Shown here piece by piece: positions 43,148 through 52,017 of a stretch of DNA of 64,000 bases. Location of the stretch: positions 1,650,076 to 1,714,075 of the forward strand of contig NZ_NXGV01000001.1 in NCBI RefSeq assembly GCF_002407605.1, written 5' to 3'. A model generated the notes under the pieces. That model had not been told where the DNA came from and did not search any database. It saw only the letters and a list, made by a program, of their open reading frames with translations. The first letter of the stretch is position 1. The number at the start of each line of letters is the position of its first letter. This DNA is from Marinobacter sp. ANT_B65. GTDB taxonomy: Bacteria; Pseudomonadota; Gammaproteobacteria; Pseudomonadales; Oleiphilaceae. The position numbers and the translations under genes were made by a program.

Positions 43148-44839
43148 TTAATCGAGCGGTTTGGGTTTTGCGATACCAAAACCCTGAGCGTAGTCGAGGC
43201 CCAGTTCAGTGACACGCGCTCTAATAGCGTCATTTTCGACAAATTCAGCGATGGTTTTAAGTCCGGCGGCATGCCCTATACGGTTGCAGGCATCGACAAT
43301 GCTCAGATCAATAGGATCATCCAGCAGATTACGGACAAACCCGCCGTCCACTTTCAGATAATCCACTGGGAGAGCTCTCAGGTATGAGAATGAACTCATA
43401 CCCGAGCCAAAGTCGTCGAGCGCAAACTCAAAACCGTCTTTCCGTGATTGTTCGATAAAGCTGATGGTCTGGTTCAGGTTGGCAATGGCCGATGTTTCCG
43501 TAATCTCAAAACAGACCCGCTCAGGCAGAATGGAATATTTCTCAACAAGGTTCCGGATGTAGCCATACAGCTCAGCATCACTCAGCGAGGAACCGGAAAG
43601 ATTGATAAAGAAAGTACCGGTTGACTGTCGGCCCAAGGCAGTGCGGTCGAGATAGCTGAATGCCAAATCAATAACCCGTCGGTCAATTCTCGGCATCAGC
43701 CCAAAACGTTCTGCAGCGGGAATGAAGGCTCCGGGTGGCACGATAGTCTTACCCTGCTGCAGACGTACCAGAAATTCGGTGCGGAAACCGTCCGCATTGT
43801 GGGCCTGCAATGGCACCATTTCCTGTTGATACAGTATAAAACTGTCTGTTTGCAGCGCATCCTGAATACGACTCGTCCATTGCATATCAGCTTGCCGCTG
43901 CTGCATTTCCGAGTCGTCGCTCTGATAGAGCTGTACGTTATTACGGCCCCGGTCCTTTGCTGCGTAGCAGGCAAGATCAGCGTGACTGAGCAATTCGCTG
44001 GTGGAGTTGTAAGCGTTGCTGATGACTACCATGCCTACGCTCAGAGACACCGAAAACGGCTTGTTATGCCATACGAACCGGTATTCCCGGACTTCTTCGC
44101 ACAAGGTCTCTGCCACTCTTTTTGCGTGGCTGGCGTCACACCCCCTGAGCAGAACCCCGAATTCATCACCGCCCAGCCGGGCCAGTGTGTCATCAGACCG
44201 GATGTGGCGACTCAGAATTTTGGATATCTGCTTAAGCAGTTCATCACCCGCGACGTGCCCGGAAGTATCGTTGACAATTTTGAACTGATCCAGATCCAGA
44301 TAAAGCAGTACATGGTGGCGCCCTGTTTCCTGGGCATCCTGAAGTGCATGGGTCAGGCGTCGTTCAAACTCACGGCGATTGGCAAGATCCGTGAGGCTGT
44401 CATGAAAAGCCATATGTTCAAGCGTAGATTCCGCCACCCGTTTGGCCTTACGGACAGAGCTGTCACTAACCTCACGCCGGATGGCAGGAATCAGCCGGGA
44501 GAGGTTATTCTTCATGATGTAGTCATGGGCTCCGGCCTTCATGGCGCTGACAGCTACATCTTCGCCAATAAGTCCTGAAACAATAAGGACCGGTAAGTCT
44601 GTCCCGTATTGCCGTGTGAGTTCCAGAACCTGAAACGAGGTAAAACCCGGCATATTGTGGTCAGTGATGACAATATCCCAGAGTTCATTCTCGAGGGCTT
44701 TTCTCAGTCCGTCTTCTGTATCGACTACTTGATAAAATGGTTCGATGCCGCCTTTTTTTAACGCCCGCAGAAGAAGAATCGCGTCATCCTCGGAATCTTC
44801 GACGATCAACAGCCTTAACTGGCTATCTGTGTCAATCAC
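43148..44839 (-). CDS. Response regulator with GGDEF and EAL domains
   Basis: 563 residues. A receiver domain covers about 8-125 (LLIVEDSEDD, phosphoacceptor Asp in ITDHNMPG), then GGDEF at about 145-305 with an intact LGGDEFG, then EAL at about 325-560. The EAL signature reads EFLVRL rather than EALxR, while later motifs (EITETSA, DDFGSG, KVDGGFV, AEFVEN) are retained. Diguanylate cyclase activity is likely; phosphodiesterase activity is uncertain. It is last in an operon with a second response regulator, a histidine kinase and YfiR, so it probably turns the phosphorelay into c-di-GMP changes. Confidence 0.92.
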   Translation of the reverse strand: MIDTDSQLRLLIVEDSEDDAILLLRALKKGGIEPFYQVVDTEDGLRKALENELWDIVITDHNMPGFTSFQVLELTRQYGTDLPVLIVSGLIGEDVAVSAMKAGAHDYIMKNNLSRLIPAIRREVSDSSVRKAKRVAESTLEHMAFHDSLTDLANRREFERRLTHALQDAQETGRHHVLLYLDLDQFKIVNDTSGHVAGDELLKQISKILSRHIRSDDTLARLGGDEFGVLLRGCDASHAKRVAETLCEEVREYRFVWHNKPFSVSLSVGMVVISNAYNSTSELLSHADLACYAAKDRGRNNVQLYQSDDSEMQQRQADMQWTSRIQDALQTDSFILYQQEMVPLQAHNADGFRTEFLVRLQQGKTIVPPGAFIPAAERFGLMPRIDRRVIDLAFSYLDRTALGRQSTGTFFINLSGSSLSDAELYGYIRNLVEKYSILPERVCFEITETSAIANLNQTISFIEQSRKDGFEFALDDFGSGMSSFSYLRALPVDYLKVDGGFVRNLLDDPIDLSIVDACNRIGHAAGLKTIAEFVENDAIRARVTELGLDYAQGFGIAKPKPLD

Positions 44840-44852
44840 TGGCAGTACCTTA

Positions 44853-45317
44853 TTAAAGTTTACGGACTGAGCCGGATTCCGGAACCTTGTTCACCGTCAA
44901 CCAGTAGCGGGCGAGTAAGGTCATCTGTTCCGTAAACTCATGGTAATCAATTGCTTTGGTAATGTAACTATTGGCCCCCAGACGGTAGGCCTCAACCAGT
45001 TCCGATGGTTCATCAGAGGACGAGATCATTATAACGGGCATCCAGTTAGTCAGTGGCGAAGAACGGATGTGTTTCAGTACTTCAAGCCCGTTTACTCGCG
45101 GTAACTTAACATCGAGTAATATCACACCCAGAGTGTCCAGGTTTCTGCGAGACGCCGTTTTTTCGTCCCCGAACAGAAAATCCAGGGCTTCCTGCCCATC
45201 CTCCAGAACTATAACCGGGCTGTTTTTGCTCGCATTTTTTAAAGCACGAACTGTCAGCACCTGATCATCTGGGTTGTCGTCTACCACCAGGATCGAATAA
45301 TCATCCATGCTAATCAT
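44853..45317 (-). CDS. Single-domain response regulator
   Basis: 154 residues, receiver domain only. Acidic pocket ILVVDDNPDDQ, phosphoacceptor Asp in VILLDVKLPRVNG, switch Ser-Ser in MISSSD, and the conserved Lys in SYITKAI. It is the Rcp1-like subtype usually found with bacteriophytochrome-type kinases. It lies between the kinase and the receiver-GGDEF-EAL gene and probably relays phosphate between them or acts as a sink. Confidence 0.9.
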   Translation of the reverse strand: MISMDDYSILVVDDNPDDQVLTVRALKNASKNSPVIVLEDGQEALDFLFGDEKTASRRNLDTLGVILLDVKLPRVNGLEVLKHIRSSPLTNWMPVIMISSSDEPSELVEAYRLGANSYITKAIDYHEFTEQMTLLARYWLTVNKVPESGSVRKL

Positions 45318-45350
45318 TGGTCCATTGTATTGAGCTGAAAATGGTGAGTT

Positions 45351-46835
45351 TCAGGAGTTGCTCTCAACAGAGTGTAGTCGATCCGCAGCAGGAACAGGCA
45401 AACAGACAGCAAATCGGGCACCCTTCCCCACCTCAGAACTCGCAGAAATGCTGCCATGATGTCGCAGAATTACCCGGTTGACTGTGGCAAGCCCTATTCC
45501 GGTACCACCAAACTCCGATGGTGTATGAAGCCGATTGAACGCCACAAACAGCTTATCGACATACCTCATATCGAAACCGACGCCATTGTCCTGTATGGCA
45601 ATTGTAATATAACCAGCGTCTGACGTCGCCGACACTTCAATCACACGTGATGACTCTTTAGCGCTGTACTTCCATGCGTTTTCCAGCAGATTCTGAAAGG
45701 CAATACGTAACATCCGGCCGTCGCCTGCTACCCAGATATCTGGCTGGATACGTAATTCGGTTGGCAGGGGTTCGCTGAGATCGCTTAATTCCTCCGCTAT
45801 TTCCTCTAACATTTCACTGAGGTTCAGGCGCTCGCTTTCCATTGGCTGGCGGCTCACACGGGAAAGTACAAGCAAGCCGTCAATCAGCCCGGCCATTCGT
45901 ACACTCGCCGCTCTGATCCGCCGCAGATGATCCTTTCCTGTATCGTCAAGCACATCTTCGCAGTCCTCTTCCAGAGCCCGGCCAAATCCTTCTATGGCCC
46001 TGAGAGGTTGACGAAGATCATGAGATACTGAATAGCTGAACGCTTCCAGTTCCTTGTTTGCCAGACTGAGCTGGGAGGTGCGTTCTTCCACAGTGCGTTC
46101 GAGGCTATCCCGACTTTCCAGAATCCGCAGGTTCTGTTGTTCAATAGTACCGATCATATCGTTAAAGGTTCTGCCGAGGCGGCCAAGCTCATCTTTGCCG
46201 TACACCGGAGCCCGGATTGTGTAGTCGTGTGCCAGTGAAATCCGTTCAGCAGCCCTGGAGAGCTCAAGAATGGGTTGGGAGACGAGCCGCTGCAACCTGA
46301 AGGCGACGAACACAAGAATCAGCTGGATTAGCCCTCCAATTCCCATGGCCAGAAAAATGAAGGTCTGTATGTGTGCTTTAAGCACTTCCAGATGGGAAAT
46401 GAGATAGATATAACCTACGGTATCCTCATAAAGCGTGACTGGTTGCGACAGCCGGTAATAGTTTCCAACAAACCCCACCGGGGGCTGCTCACTGAGGCTC
46501 GGGCAATCGGTGTCGCCAGAGCTGTACAGGGAATTCATAAGCGTGCCGGAAGCACTGAAAACACAAGCCTGCTTGATAGTCTCTATTTTGCGCAGACTCG
46601 AAAGAATACTGGAGAGTTGCTCATGGTCCTCAAATAACAAAGCTGCGGCTGATTGTTCGGCCAGAATTCCGGCAATGACGTGCAACTCTGATTCCAGCTG
46701 CTCCCGGTAATTCTGGTTCTCAACAGCAATCAGGCTCGCACAGACCAAAACGATACCCAAGGTACTTGTAAACAAGGTCAGGAACAGCAATTTGGCTTTC
46801 AGCGGCCAATAACGCCAGTGCCAACGCTTCATCAC
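45351..46835 (-). CDS. Membrane sensor histidine kinase
   Basis: 494 residues. TM1 is at about 13-35, a periplasmic domain (about 36-150) resembles the CHASE8-type sensor of YfiN, TM2 is at about 155-180 and HAMP at about 182-235. HisKA contains FSYSVSHDLRQPLRAIEGFG (phosphoacceptor His), and HATPase has NLLENAWKYS, DNGVGFD and GTGIGLATV. It overlaps the yfiR stop by 4 bp. In Pseudomonas, YfiR represses the diguanylate cyclase YfiN by binding its periplasmic domain; here the partner is a kinase with a similar sensor, so YfiR probably modulates this kinase. Confidence 0.9.
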   Translation of the reverse strand: MMKRWHWRYWPLKAKLLFLTLFTSTLGIVLVCASLIAVENQNYREQLESELHVIAGILAEQSAAALLFEDHEQLSSILSSLRKIETIKQACVFSASGTLMNSLYSSGDTDCPSLSEQPPVGFVGNYYRLSQPVTLYEDTVGYIYLISHLEVLKAHIQTFIFLAMGIGGLIQLILVFVAFRLQRLVSQPILELSRAAERISLAHDYTIRAPVYGKDELGRLGRTFNDMIGTIEQQNLRILESRDSLERTVEERTSQLSLANKELEAFSYSVSHDLRQPLRAIEGFGRALEEDCEDVLDDTGKDHLRRIRAASVRMAGLIDGLLVLSRVSRQPMESERLNLSEMLEEIAEELSDLSEPLPTELRIQPDIWVAGDGRMLRIAFQNLLENAWKYSAKESSRVIEVSATSDAGYITIAIQDNGVGFDMRYVDKLFVAFNRLHTPSEFGGTGIGLATVNRVILRHHGSISASSEVGKGARFAVCLPVPAADRLHSVESNS

Positions 46836-47353
46836 TGAATCACCCTCGAAGCCAGTTCCAGCAGCCGTGAATTAATGCTTACGCCAGCCGCGTCAGCAGC
46901 CTGGAGGTTAATCTCGAAGCGAATGATATTGCCTTGCTTCACGTATCCGATTATTCCGCCCGCATCAACAAAGCCCGGTAGTTCACTGATAGTGAGCATC
47001 TGCCCTTTTTCAGCCATGGAAATAACTGCGGGTAAATTGCGGAGGTTTGATGAACTGACGAAAAGCACGTGGCACCCGGCGGCAGTGGAGAGGTCTTCAG
47101 GATTTACAAGTTCAAGGGTTCGTCCTTGCGACTTTCGCCCCGCGAGAGGTTGCAGCAAATCCCCGAAAGGGTTCTCTCCAAGTACACAGACTCTTAATGG
47201 TAACTCACTGTCCGGGGTCGGGGTCCAGCTGACAAACTGGGTAAAATTATAAAAATATGCGGCTTTTATCTCGTATTCCGAACGCACGGAAGCATGCGAA
47301 GTTGTCAGACCAACGCATAGAACCAATGCAACAAGGAATCTCGAAAATAACAA
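46832..47353 (-). CDS. yfiR: YfiR-family periplasmic regulator
   Basis: 173 residues with a signal peptide (about 1-21). The DUF4154/YfiR core is seen: YEIKAAYFYNFTQFVSWTP, LRVCVLGENPFG, GCHVLFVSSS and GIIGYVKQGNIIRFEINLQA. YfiR is a small redox-sensitive periplasmic repressor; cysteines at VCVLG and AGCHV are compatible with disulfide control. It is first in the YfiR/kinase/regulator/GGDEF-EAL operon. Confidence 0.9.
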   Translation of the reverse strand: MLFSRFLVALVLCVGLTTSHASVRSEYEIKAAYFYNFTQFVSWTPTPDSELPLRVCVLGENPFGDLLQPLAGRKSQGRTLELVNPEDLSTAAGCHVLFVSSSNLRNLPAVISMAEKGQMLTISELPGFVDAGGIIGYVKQGNIIRFEINLQAADAAGVSINSRLLELASRVIQ

Positions 47354-47820
47354 AAGTAGCCCTCAGCCATCCTTCCTATTAACTCCGTGTCTCAGTACTG
47401 TCTGTAATACAATGTGTCAGGAAGCACCGCTGGAGTTACCAATAACCATTCTCAAGCCAGTCATGAAAAGCGGTTGCGCTTTATGAGCCGGGATTCAGCC
47501 CCTTCGTACGCACTGAAGAGTAACATTTCTATAGGCCCAAGACTTGTTTTGGTCCACAGACTATGGCAGAACCTACCTTATGTTTCAGTAACACTTTGTG
47601 TGGAATCTGCGTCCCCTTCTTACCGGCCTTTGTCGAAAGAAAAACAATAACGCCCCCTAATAGCAATAGCATTTTGTTGATCGTCAAGTCGTATCACTCA
47701 AACTGATGTGATGTATACCGCATGGAAACTTTTTCTCTGCACTGCAAACCCCGACAATCACTTCCAAGCCAAACGGGTGAAATTGTTTTTCTAACTTCTT
47801 TTCAATAGTGGAATCATCAC
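47354..47820. other. Gene-free intergenic region between divergent transcripts
   Basis: 467 bp between yfiR (-) and the 46-residue peptide gene (+). It must hold both promoters. A 78-codon + frame (47414-47650) has no ribosome site and no coding character. No recognisable operator or hairpin was seen. Confidence 0.5.
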
Positions 47821-47961
47821 ATGAAAGCTATCAACAAGTTCCTTTTCGTTTTTTCAGTTCTTACCTTCTCTGTAGTAGCTCAGGCAGGAGGCGTCAGCCA
47901 GGAAGATATAGATCGTGGAAACAACCCTTCTTCTGTAACTGTTTCTGAAACCGGTTATTGA
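47821..47961 (+). CDS. 46-residue exported peptide
   Basis: ATG 47821 to TGA 47961. Residues 1-22 form a Sec signal peptide (MKAINKFLFVFSVLTFSVV, then AQA and likely cleavage), leaving a mature peptide of about 24 residues that begins GGVSQEDIDRGNNPSS and ends in GY. A weak GTGGA lies upstream. A strong hairpin follows 15 bp after the stop. It is not recognised; it could be a signalling peptide, a chaperone-bound cofactor precursor or a small periplasmic regulator. The complete signal peptide, short acidic mature region and terminator support a real gene. Confidence 0.55.
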   Translation: MKAINKFLFVFSVLTFSVVAQAGGVSQEDIDRGNNPSSVTVSETGY

Positions 47962-47976
47962 TCAGTCAGTACCAGA

Positions 47977-48009
47977 GTCAATGGGCGGAGAGTCTCTTCG
48001 CCCATTGAC
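47977..48009. terminator. Strong hairpin between peptide gene and livM
   Basis: GTCAATGGGCG and CGCCCATTGAC form a perfect 11-bp stem with an 11-nt loop. It lies 15 bp after the peptide gene and 43 bp past the end of the convergent livM gene, so it may terminate both. No T-tract follows on either strand. Confidence 0.65.
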
Positions 48010-48052
48010 AGGAATATCCGCACCAGCTTACTCCCGCGAATACCCTGAGCAT

Positions 48053-48979
48053 TCATCCCGAATTTTTTCGAATCACCTTCTGTAACTCGCCAACCAAACC
48101 ATTCCGGAACGCCAGCACACAAATAACAAAGACTACGCCCATCAACACATGGATGTAGTTCGCCAGTGGGCCAGAGGCGAGAAAGTTCTGCATTGAAATA
48201 ATGGTCGCTGCACCCAGAACCGGGCCCCAGATAGTACCCATACCGCCCAGCAGCGTCATAAGAACCACCTCACCCGACATGAACCAGTGAACGTCGGTAA
48301 GGGACGCAAGCTGAAACACCAGTGCTTTGGTGGAACCCGCAAGACCTGCCAGTGTGGCCGAAATCACGAAGGCCATCAGCTTGTACTGGTTAACCCTGTA
48401 TCCCAGAGAAATTGCGCGGGGCTCGTTCTCACGGATCGCCTTCATAACCTGGCCAAAGGGGCTGTGAATGGTGCGGTAGATGGTCAGAAAACCGAAAATA
48501 AAGATAGCGAGAACAAAATAATACATGGTCAGGTTGTCGGTCAGGTCAATCAGACCAAACAGCTTTCCACGCGGGATTCCCTGAAGACCATCTTCTCCGC
48601 CTGTGAGCGGTGTTTGGAGAAAGACAAAGAAGGCCAGCTGGGCCAGCGCCAGGGTGACCATGGCAAAATAGATCCCTTCGCGCTTTACCGCCAGTTTGCC
48701 GTATACGAGGCCAACCAGCGCCGACATAACAACACCTGCAAGAATACCAAGCTCCGGAGTAACGCCATAGGTAACCATCACATACCCGGTTACATAGGCG
48801 CCAGTTCCCAAAAATACCGCGTGGCCAAATGAAAGCAGGCCGGCGAACCCCAGCAGCAGGTTAAAGGCACAGGCAAACAGAGCGAAGCAAAGCACCTTCA
48901 TCAGAAAAACCGGATAGAGCACGAACGGAGCAACCAGCGCCAGACCCAGCAATACCAGGTTAAGTTTTTTGTTGTACAT
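48053..48979 (-). CDS. livM: Branched-chain-type ABC permease LivM
   Basis: 308 residues from ATG 48979, preceded by AAGGAAAC; the frame extends to 49045 without homology. About nine membrane helices are seen, with family blocks FNLLLGFAGLLSFGHAVFLG, KREGIYFAMVTLALAQLAFF and the EAA-like loop AIRENEPRAISLGY. It is the second permease of a HAAT-family uptake system encoded with livH, livK, livF and livG, and is the last gene of the operon that begins with the acyl-CoA ligase. Confidence 0.9.
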   Translation of the reverse strand: MYNKKLNLVLLGLALVAPFVLYPVFLMKVLCFALFACAFNLLLGFAGLLSFGHAVFLGTGAYVTGYVMVTYGVTPELGILAGVVMSALVGLVYGKLAVKREGIYFAMVTLALAQLAFFVFLQTPLTGGEDGLQGIPRGKLFGLIDLTDNLTMYYFVLAIFIFGFLTIYRTIHSPFGQVMKAIRENEPRAISLGYRVNQYKLMAFVISATLAGLAGSTKALVFQLASLTDVHWFMSGEVVLMTLLGGMGTIWGPVLGAATIISMQNFLASGPLANYIHVLMGVVFVICVLAFRNGLVGELQKVIRKNSG

Positions 48980-49028
48980 GTTTGTTTCCTTAAAACGAAA
49001 CAGCGGCGAATAGATAACGCAGAGGCAT

Positions 49029-49916
49029 CTAGGCTTCTTTACCAAACAAGCCGGCTGGCTTGATCAGCAGAACCAGCACCATCACCAGGAAGATCACTGT
49101 GTTGGAGGCCTCGGGATAGAAGTATTTGGTCAGGCCTTCAATGATGCCCATGGCCAGACCTGTCAGAATGGCACCTCCAATGGATCCCATGCCGCCGATA
49201 ACAACGATGGCAAAGACCACGATCAGGATATTCGAACCCATATCCGGGGATACGGTATATATCGGAGCCGCCAGTACACCGGCCAGTCCCGCCAGACCAA
49301 CACCAAACCCATAGGTAAGAGTTACCAGTAGCGGGACATTGATACCAAACGCCTGCATCAGCTGAGCATTTTCAGTACCGGCACGCAGATACGCACCCAG
49401 CCTGGTCTTTTCGATCATGAACCAGGTTCCGGCACAGACCGCCAGTGAGAAGACAATAATCCAGGCACGGTAGTTGGGCAGATACATGAATGGCAGCCTG
49501 GTGCCACCCTTCAGCTCTTCTGGCATCTCGTAGGAAAGCCCGGATGAGCCAAACCAGTGGGTGAAGAGGCCCTGCAGTATCAGGGCAATACCGAAAGTCA
49601 GCAGCAAGCTGTAAAGGTGATCTTCATTGGCGATGGGACGAATCAGTATGCGCTCAAGTAAAATACCGAAAGCCCCGACCGCCAGGGGAACCAGTATCAG
49701 CGCCCACCAATAATTGATACCCAGGTAATTCAATCCAATCCAGGCCGCAAAAGCACCTAGCATGTAGAGCGCCCCCTGAGAAAAATTGATGATCTTCAGC
49801 AGGCCGAAGATGATCGCCAGACCCAGGGCAAGCAATGCGTAGAAGGAACCGTTGATCAACCCGATCAGCAGCTGGCCGAACAGGCCGAAAAGATTAATAT
49901 CGAAAAAAGTCGCCAT
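49029..49916 (-). CDS. livH: Branched-chain-type ABC permease LivH
   Basis: 295 residues from ATG 49916; an in-frame TTG at 49928 is less likely. About eight membrane helices, with LINGSFYALLALGLAIIFGL and INFSQGALYMLGAFAAW at the N-terminus and the EAA-like segment LRAGTENAQLMQAFGI. It forms the translocation pore with LivM. The operon context with an acyl-CoA ligase makes a carboxylic acid a more likely substrate than Leu/Ile/Val. Confidence 0.9.
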   Translation of the reverse strand: MATFFDINLFGLFGQLLIGLINGSFYALLALGLAIIFGLLKIINFSQGALYMLGAFAAWIGLNYLGINYWWALILVPLAVGAFGILLERILIRPIANEDHLYSLLLTFGIALILQGLFTHWFGSSGLSYEMPEELKGGTRLPFMYLPNYRAWIIVFSLAVCAGTWFMIEKTRLGAYLRAGTENAQLMQAFGINVPLLVTLTYGFGVGLAGLAGVLAAPIYTVSPDMGSNILIVVFAIVVIGGMGSIGGAILTGLAMGIIEGLTKYFYPEASNTVIFLVMVLVLLIKPAGLFGKEA

Positions 49917-50008
49917 AACCAAACCCAAAAGTCTTTAGATAGAAGCAGGAGCTTCCTTTTCTTGTTACTTACCAGGGGTACGGGGCAGGATTACCTGCCC
50001 CGGAACGG

Positions 50009-51223
50009 TTACTCTTGGCTCAGCGCGAATGCGCATCCACCGTCTTCCATTTTCATAAAGGCATCTTCACCCTTGATAACTTTTTCTATCGCGAAGATGT
50101 CGTTCTCATTGCTACGCTCATCTGCGTTTTTGATCCTGACCTGCAACATGTCATGTACCATTCGGCCGTCTTTGCGCAGGTAACCGTTACGGGAAAAAAA
50201 GTCCTCTACAGGAGTCTCTTTCATCTTCGCCATGACCGCGTCAGACTCGTCGGTACCAGCGGCTTCCACTGCTTTCAGGTAATGCATGGTCGAAGAATAA
50301 GCGCCAGCATGGGCCATGGAGGGAATCTTGCCATCCATACGAGCCATATAACGCTTTGACCACTCGCGAGTCTGATCATCCATATCCCAGTAGAATCCAG
50401 TCGTCAGCTTCATGCCGCCGGCAATTGCCGGATCCAGAGCCTGGGCATTAGGGGTGAAAACCAGCAAGCCGGCTACGTCAGCCATCTCGGTCACACCGAA
50501 TTCCGCAGCTGTTTTAAGGGCGTTAACCATGTCGCTGCCAGTGTTGGCCAGTGCGATGACATCCGCGCCAGAAGACTGGGCCTGCAGGATGTATGAAGAG
50601 AAATCCGAGGTTCCCAGAGGTGCACGCACACCGCCGACCACTTCGCCCCCGTTGGCTTCAATCACACCAGTCGCAACCGATTCCAGTGCATGGCCAAATC
50701 CATAGTCAGCAGTAACGAAGAACCACTTTTTCGCCCCGCCTTCAACCATCGGCTGTACCGTACCGTTGGCGAGCGACACCACATCATAGGTCCAGTGGGC
50801 ATTGTAAGGAGAGCAGGCCGAGGTGGTAAAAGCGTGGCTGGCAGGGGCAGCAATCAGAGTGATTTTTTTGGCATCGGTCATCACCTTGGTTACAGCGCCG
50901 GTAACCGAACTGGCAACAGCACCATTAATGACGTCTACCTGTTCGTTCTCGATCCACTGGCGCGCGATCGTCGATCCTATGTCCGGCTTAAGCTGTGTAT
51001 CGGCACTGACCACTTCGATAGGTTTACCGAGTACCTTCCCGCCAAAATCTTCGACAGCCATCTGTACGGCTTCAATACTGCCCTGTCCTGTGATATCGGA
51101 GTAAACACCTCCCATATCGCCCAGAACACCAATCTTGACCTTGTCATCGGAAAAACTTCCGTGAGCCAGCCCGGTCGCAGCAATCAAAGCAGTGGCGGCA
51201 GCAGTTTTAAACATCAGTTTCAT
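50009..51223 (-). CDS. livK: ABC solute-binding protein, LivK-type
   Basis: 404 residues from ATG 51223 with GGAG 7 bp upstream. Signal peptide at about 1-22 (ATALIAATGLAHGS), then a type I periplasmic-binding fold beginning KVKIGVLGDMGGVYSDITG and containing SHAFTTSACSPYNAHWTYD. Proteins of this subgroup bind aromatic or aliphatic acids as well as amino acids. It delivers the ligand to LivHM. It lies between livF and livH. Confidence 0.9.
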   Translation of the reverse strand: MKLMFKTAAATALIAATGLAHGSFSDDKVKIGVLGDMGGVYSDITGQGSIEAVQMAVEDFGGKVLGKPIEVVSADTQLKPDIGSTIARQWIENEQVDVINGAVASSVTGAVTKVMTDAKKITLIAAPASHAFTTSACSPYNAHWTYDVVSLANGTVQPMVEGGAKKWFFVTADYGFGHALESVATGVIEANGGEVVGGVRAPLGTSDFSSYILQAQSSGADVIALANTGSDMVNALKTAAEFGVTEMADVAGLLVFTPNAQALDPAIAGGMKLTTGFYWDMDDQTREWSKRYMARMDGKIPSMAHAGAYSSTMHYLKAVEAAGTDESDAVMAKMKETPVEDFFSRNGYLRKDGRMVHDMLQVRIKNADERSNENDIFAIEKVIKGEDAFMKMEDGGCAFALSQE

Positions 51224-51288
51224 GATTTTCTCCAGATTCATTGTTTTTGTTTCGGGTTTTACTTCACTGACATACAGATTTCCGGGCT

Positions 51289-52017
51289 TCAGACACCCAG
51301 ATAGGTATTCAGAACGTCGGTTTTTGTTCCTAGTTCGTGGGCTTTGATTTCGTCAACGATATGGCCATGTTCCATCAGGTAATGACGGTCGGCGATAGGT
51401 GCGGCGAAGCGAAAATTCTGCTCTACCAGTATGATTGTCAGGCCGCGGTCTTTGAGTTTGGTCAGAACTCCCGCGAGCTTCTGAACGATCACCGGGGCAA
51501 GCCCTTCTGTTATTTCATCGAGTAGCAGGATGTTGGCTCCGGTTCGCAAAATGCGCGCCATGGCCAGCATCTGCTGTTCACCACCGGATAGCCGGGTACC
51601 CTGGCTTTTCCGACGCTCGGCCAGGTTCGGGAACATCTCGTATATTTCGTCAACCGACATGCCTTCAGACCGTACTTTGGGGGGCAGCATCAGGTTCTCT
51701 TCAACATTGAGGCTGGAAAAGATTCCACGCTCTTCAGGGCAGAATCCCATGCCCAGGTGAGCGATTTTATGGGGTGGCATGTTCAGGGTTTCCTGACCGT
51801 TGATCACGATCGACCCCGTGCGTTTACCCACCATATTCATAACCGCTTTCAGGGTAGTGCTGCGCCCTGCCCCGTTGCGCCCCAGCAGGGTTACCAGTTC
51901 GCCCTGATTTACGGTCATGTCGATGCCGTGAAGAATGTGCGATTCACCGTAAAATGCGTGCAAATCGGTTATCCGGAGCTTTTCCCGGTTGGATTTGACC
52001 TTCATGACCGTGCTCAT
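51289..52017 (-). CDS. livF: ABC ATP-binding protein LivF
   Basis: 242 residues. Walker A reads GRNGAGRST, with Arg where most ATPases have Lys; the signature LSGGEQQMLAMARIL is intact, Walker B reads ILLLDEITEGLAP (Ile for the usual Pro) and the H-loop region is LVEQNF. An Arg in Walker A recurs in some LivF-type proteins and need not abolish function if LivG drives the cycle. The start overlaps the livG stop by 4 bp. Confidence 0.92.
   Translation of the reverse strand: MSTVMKVKSNREKLRITDLHAFYGESHILHGIDMTVNQGELVTLLGRNGAGRSTTLKAVMNMVGKRTGSIVINGQETLNMPPHKIAHLGMGFCPEERGIFSSLNVEENLMLPPKVRSEGMSVDEIYEMFPNLAERRKSQGTRLSGGEQQMLAMARILRTGANILLLDEITEGLAPVIVQKLAGVLTKLKDRGLTIILVEQNFRFAAPIADRHYLMEHGHIVDEIKAHELGTKTDVLNTYLGV

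Noticed and set aside
43799..44578. 259-codon + frame antisense to the GGDEF-EAL gene
   Set aside because: No ribosome site or family sequence; the minus frame shows complete receiver, GGDEF and EAL motifs.
47414..47650. 78-codon + frame in the yfiR-peptide gap
   Set aside because: No ribosome site, Ser-rich composition and no family; probably noncoding promoter DNA.
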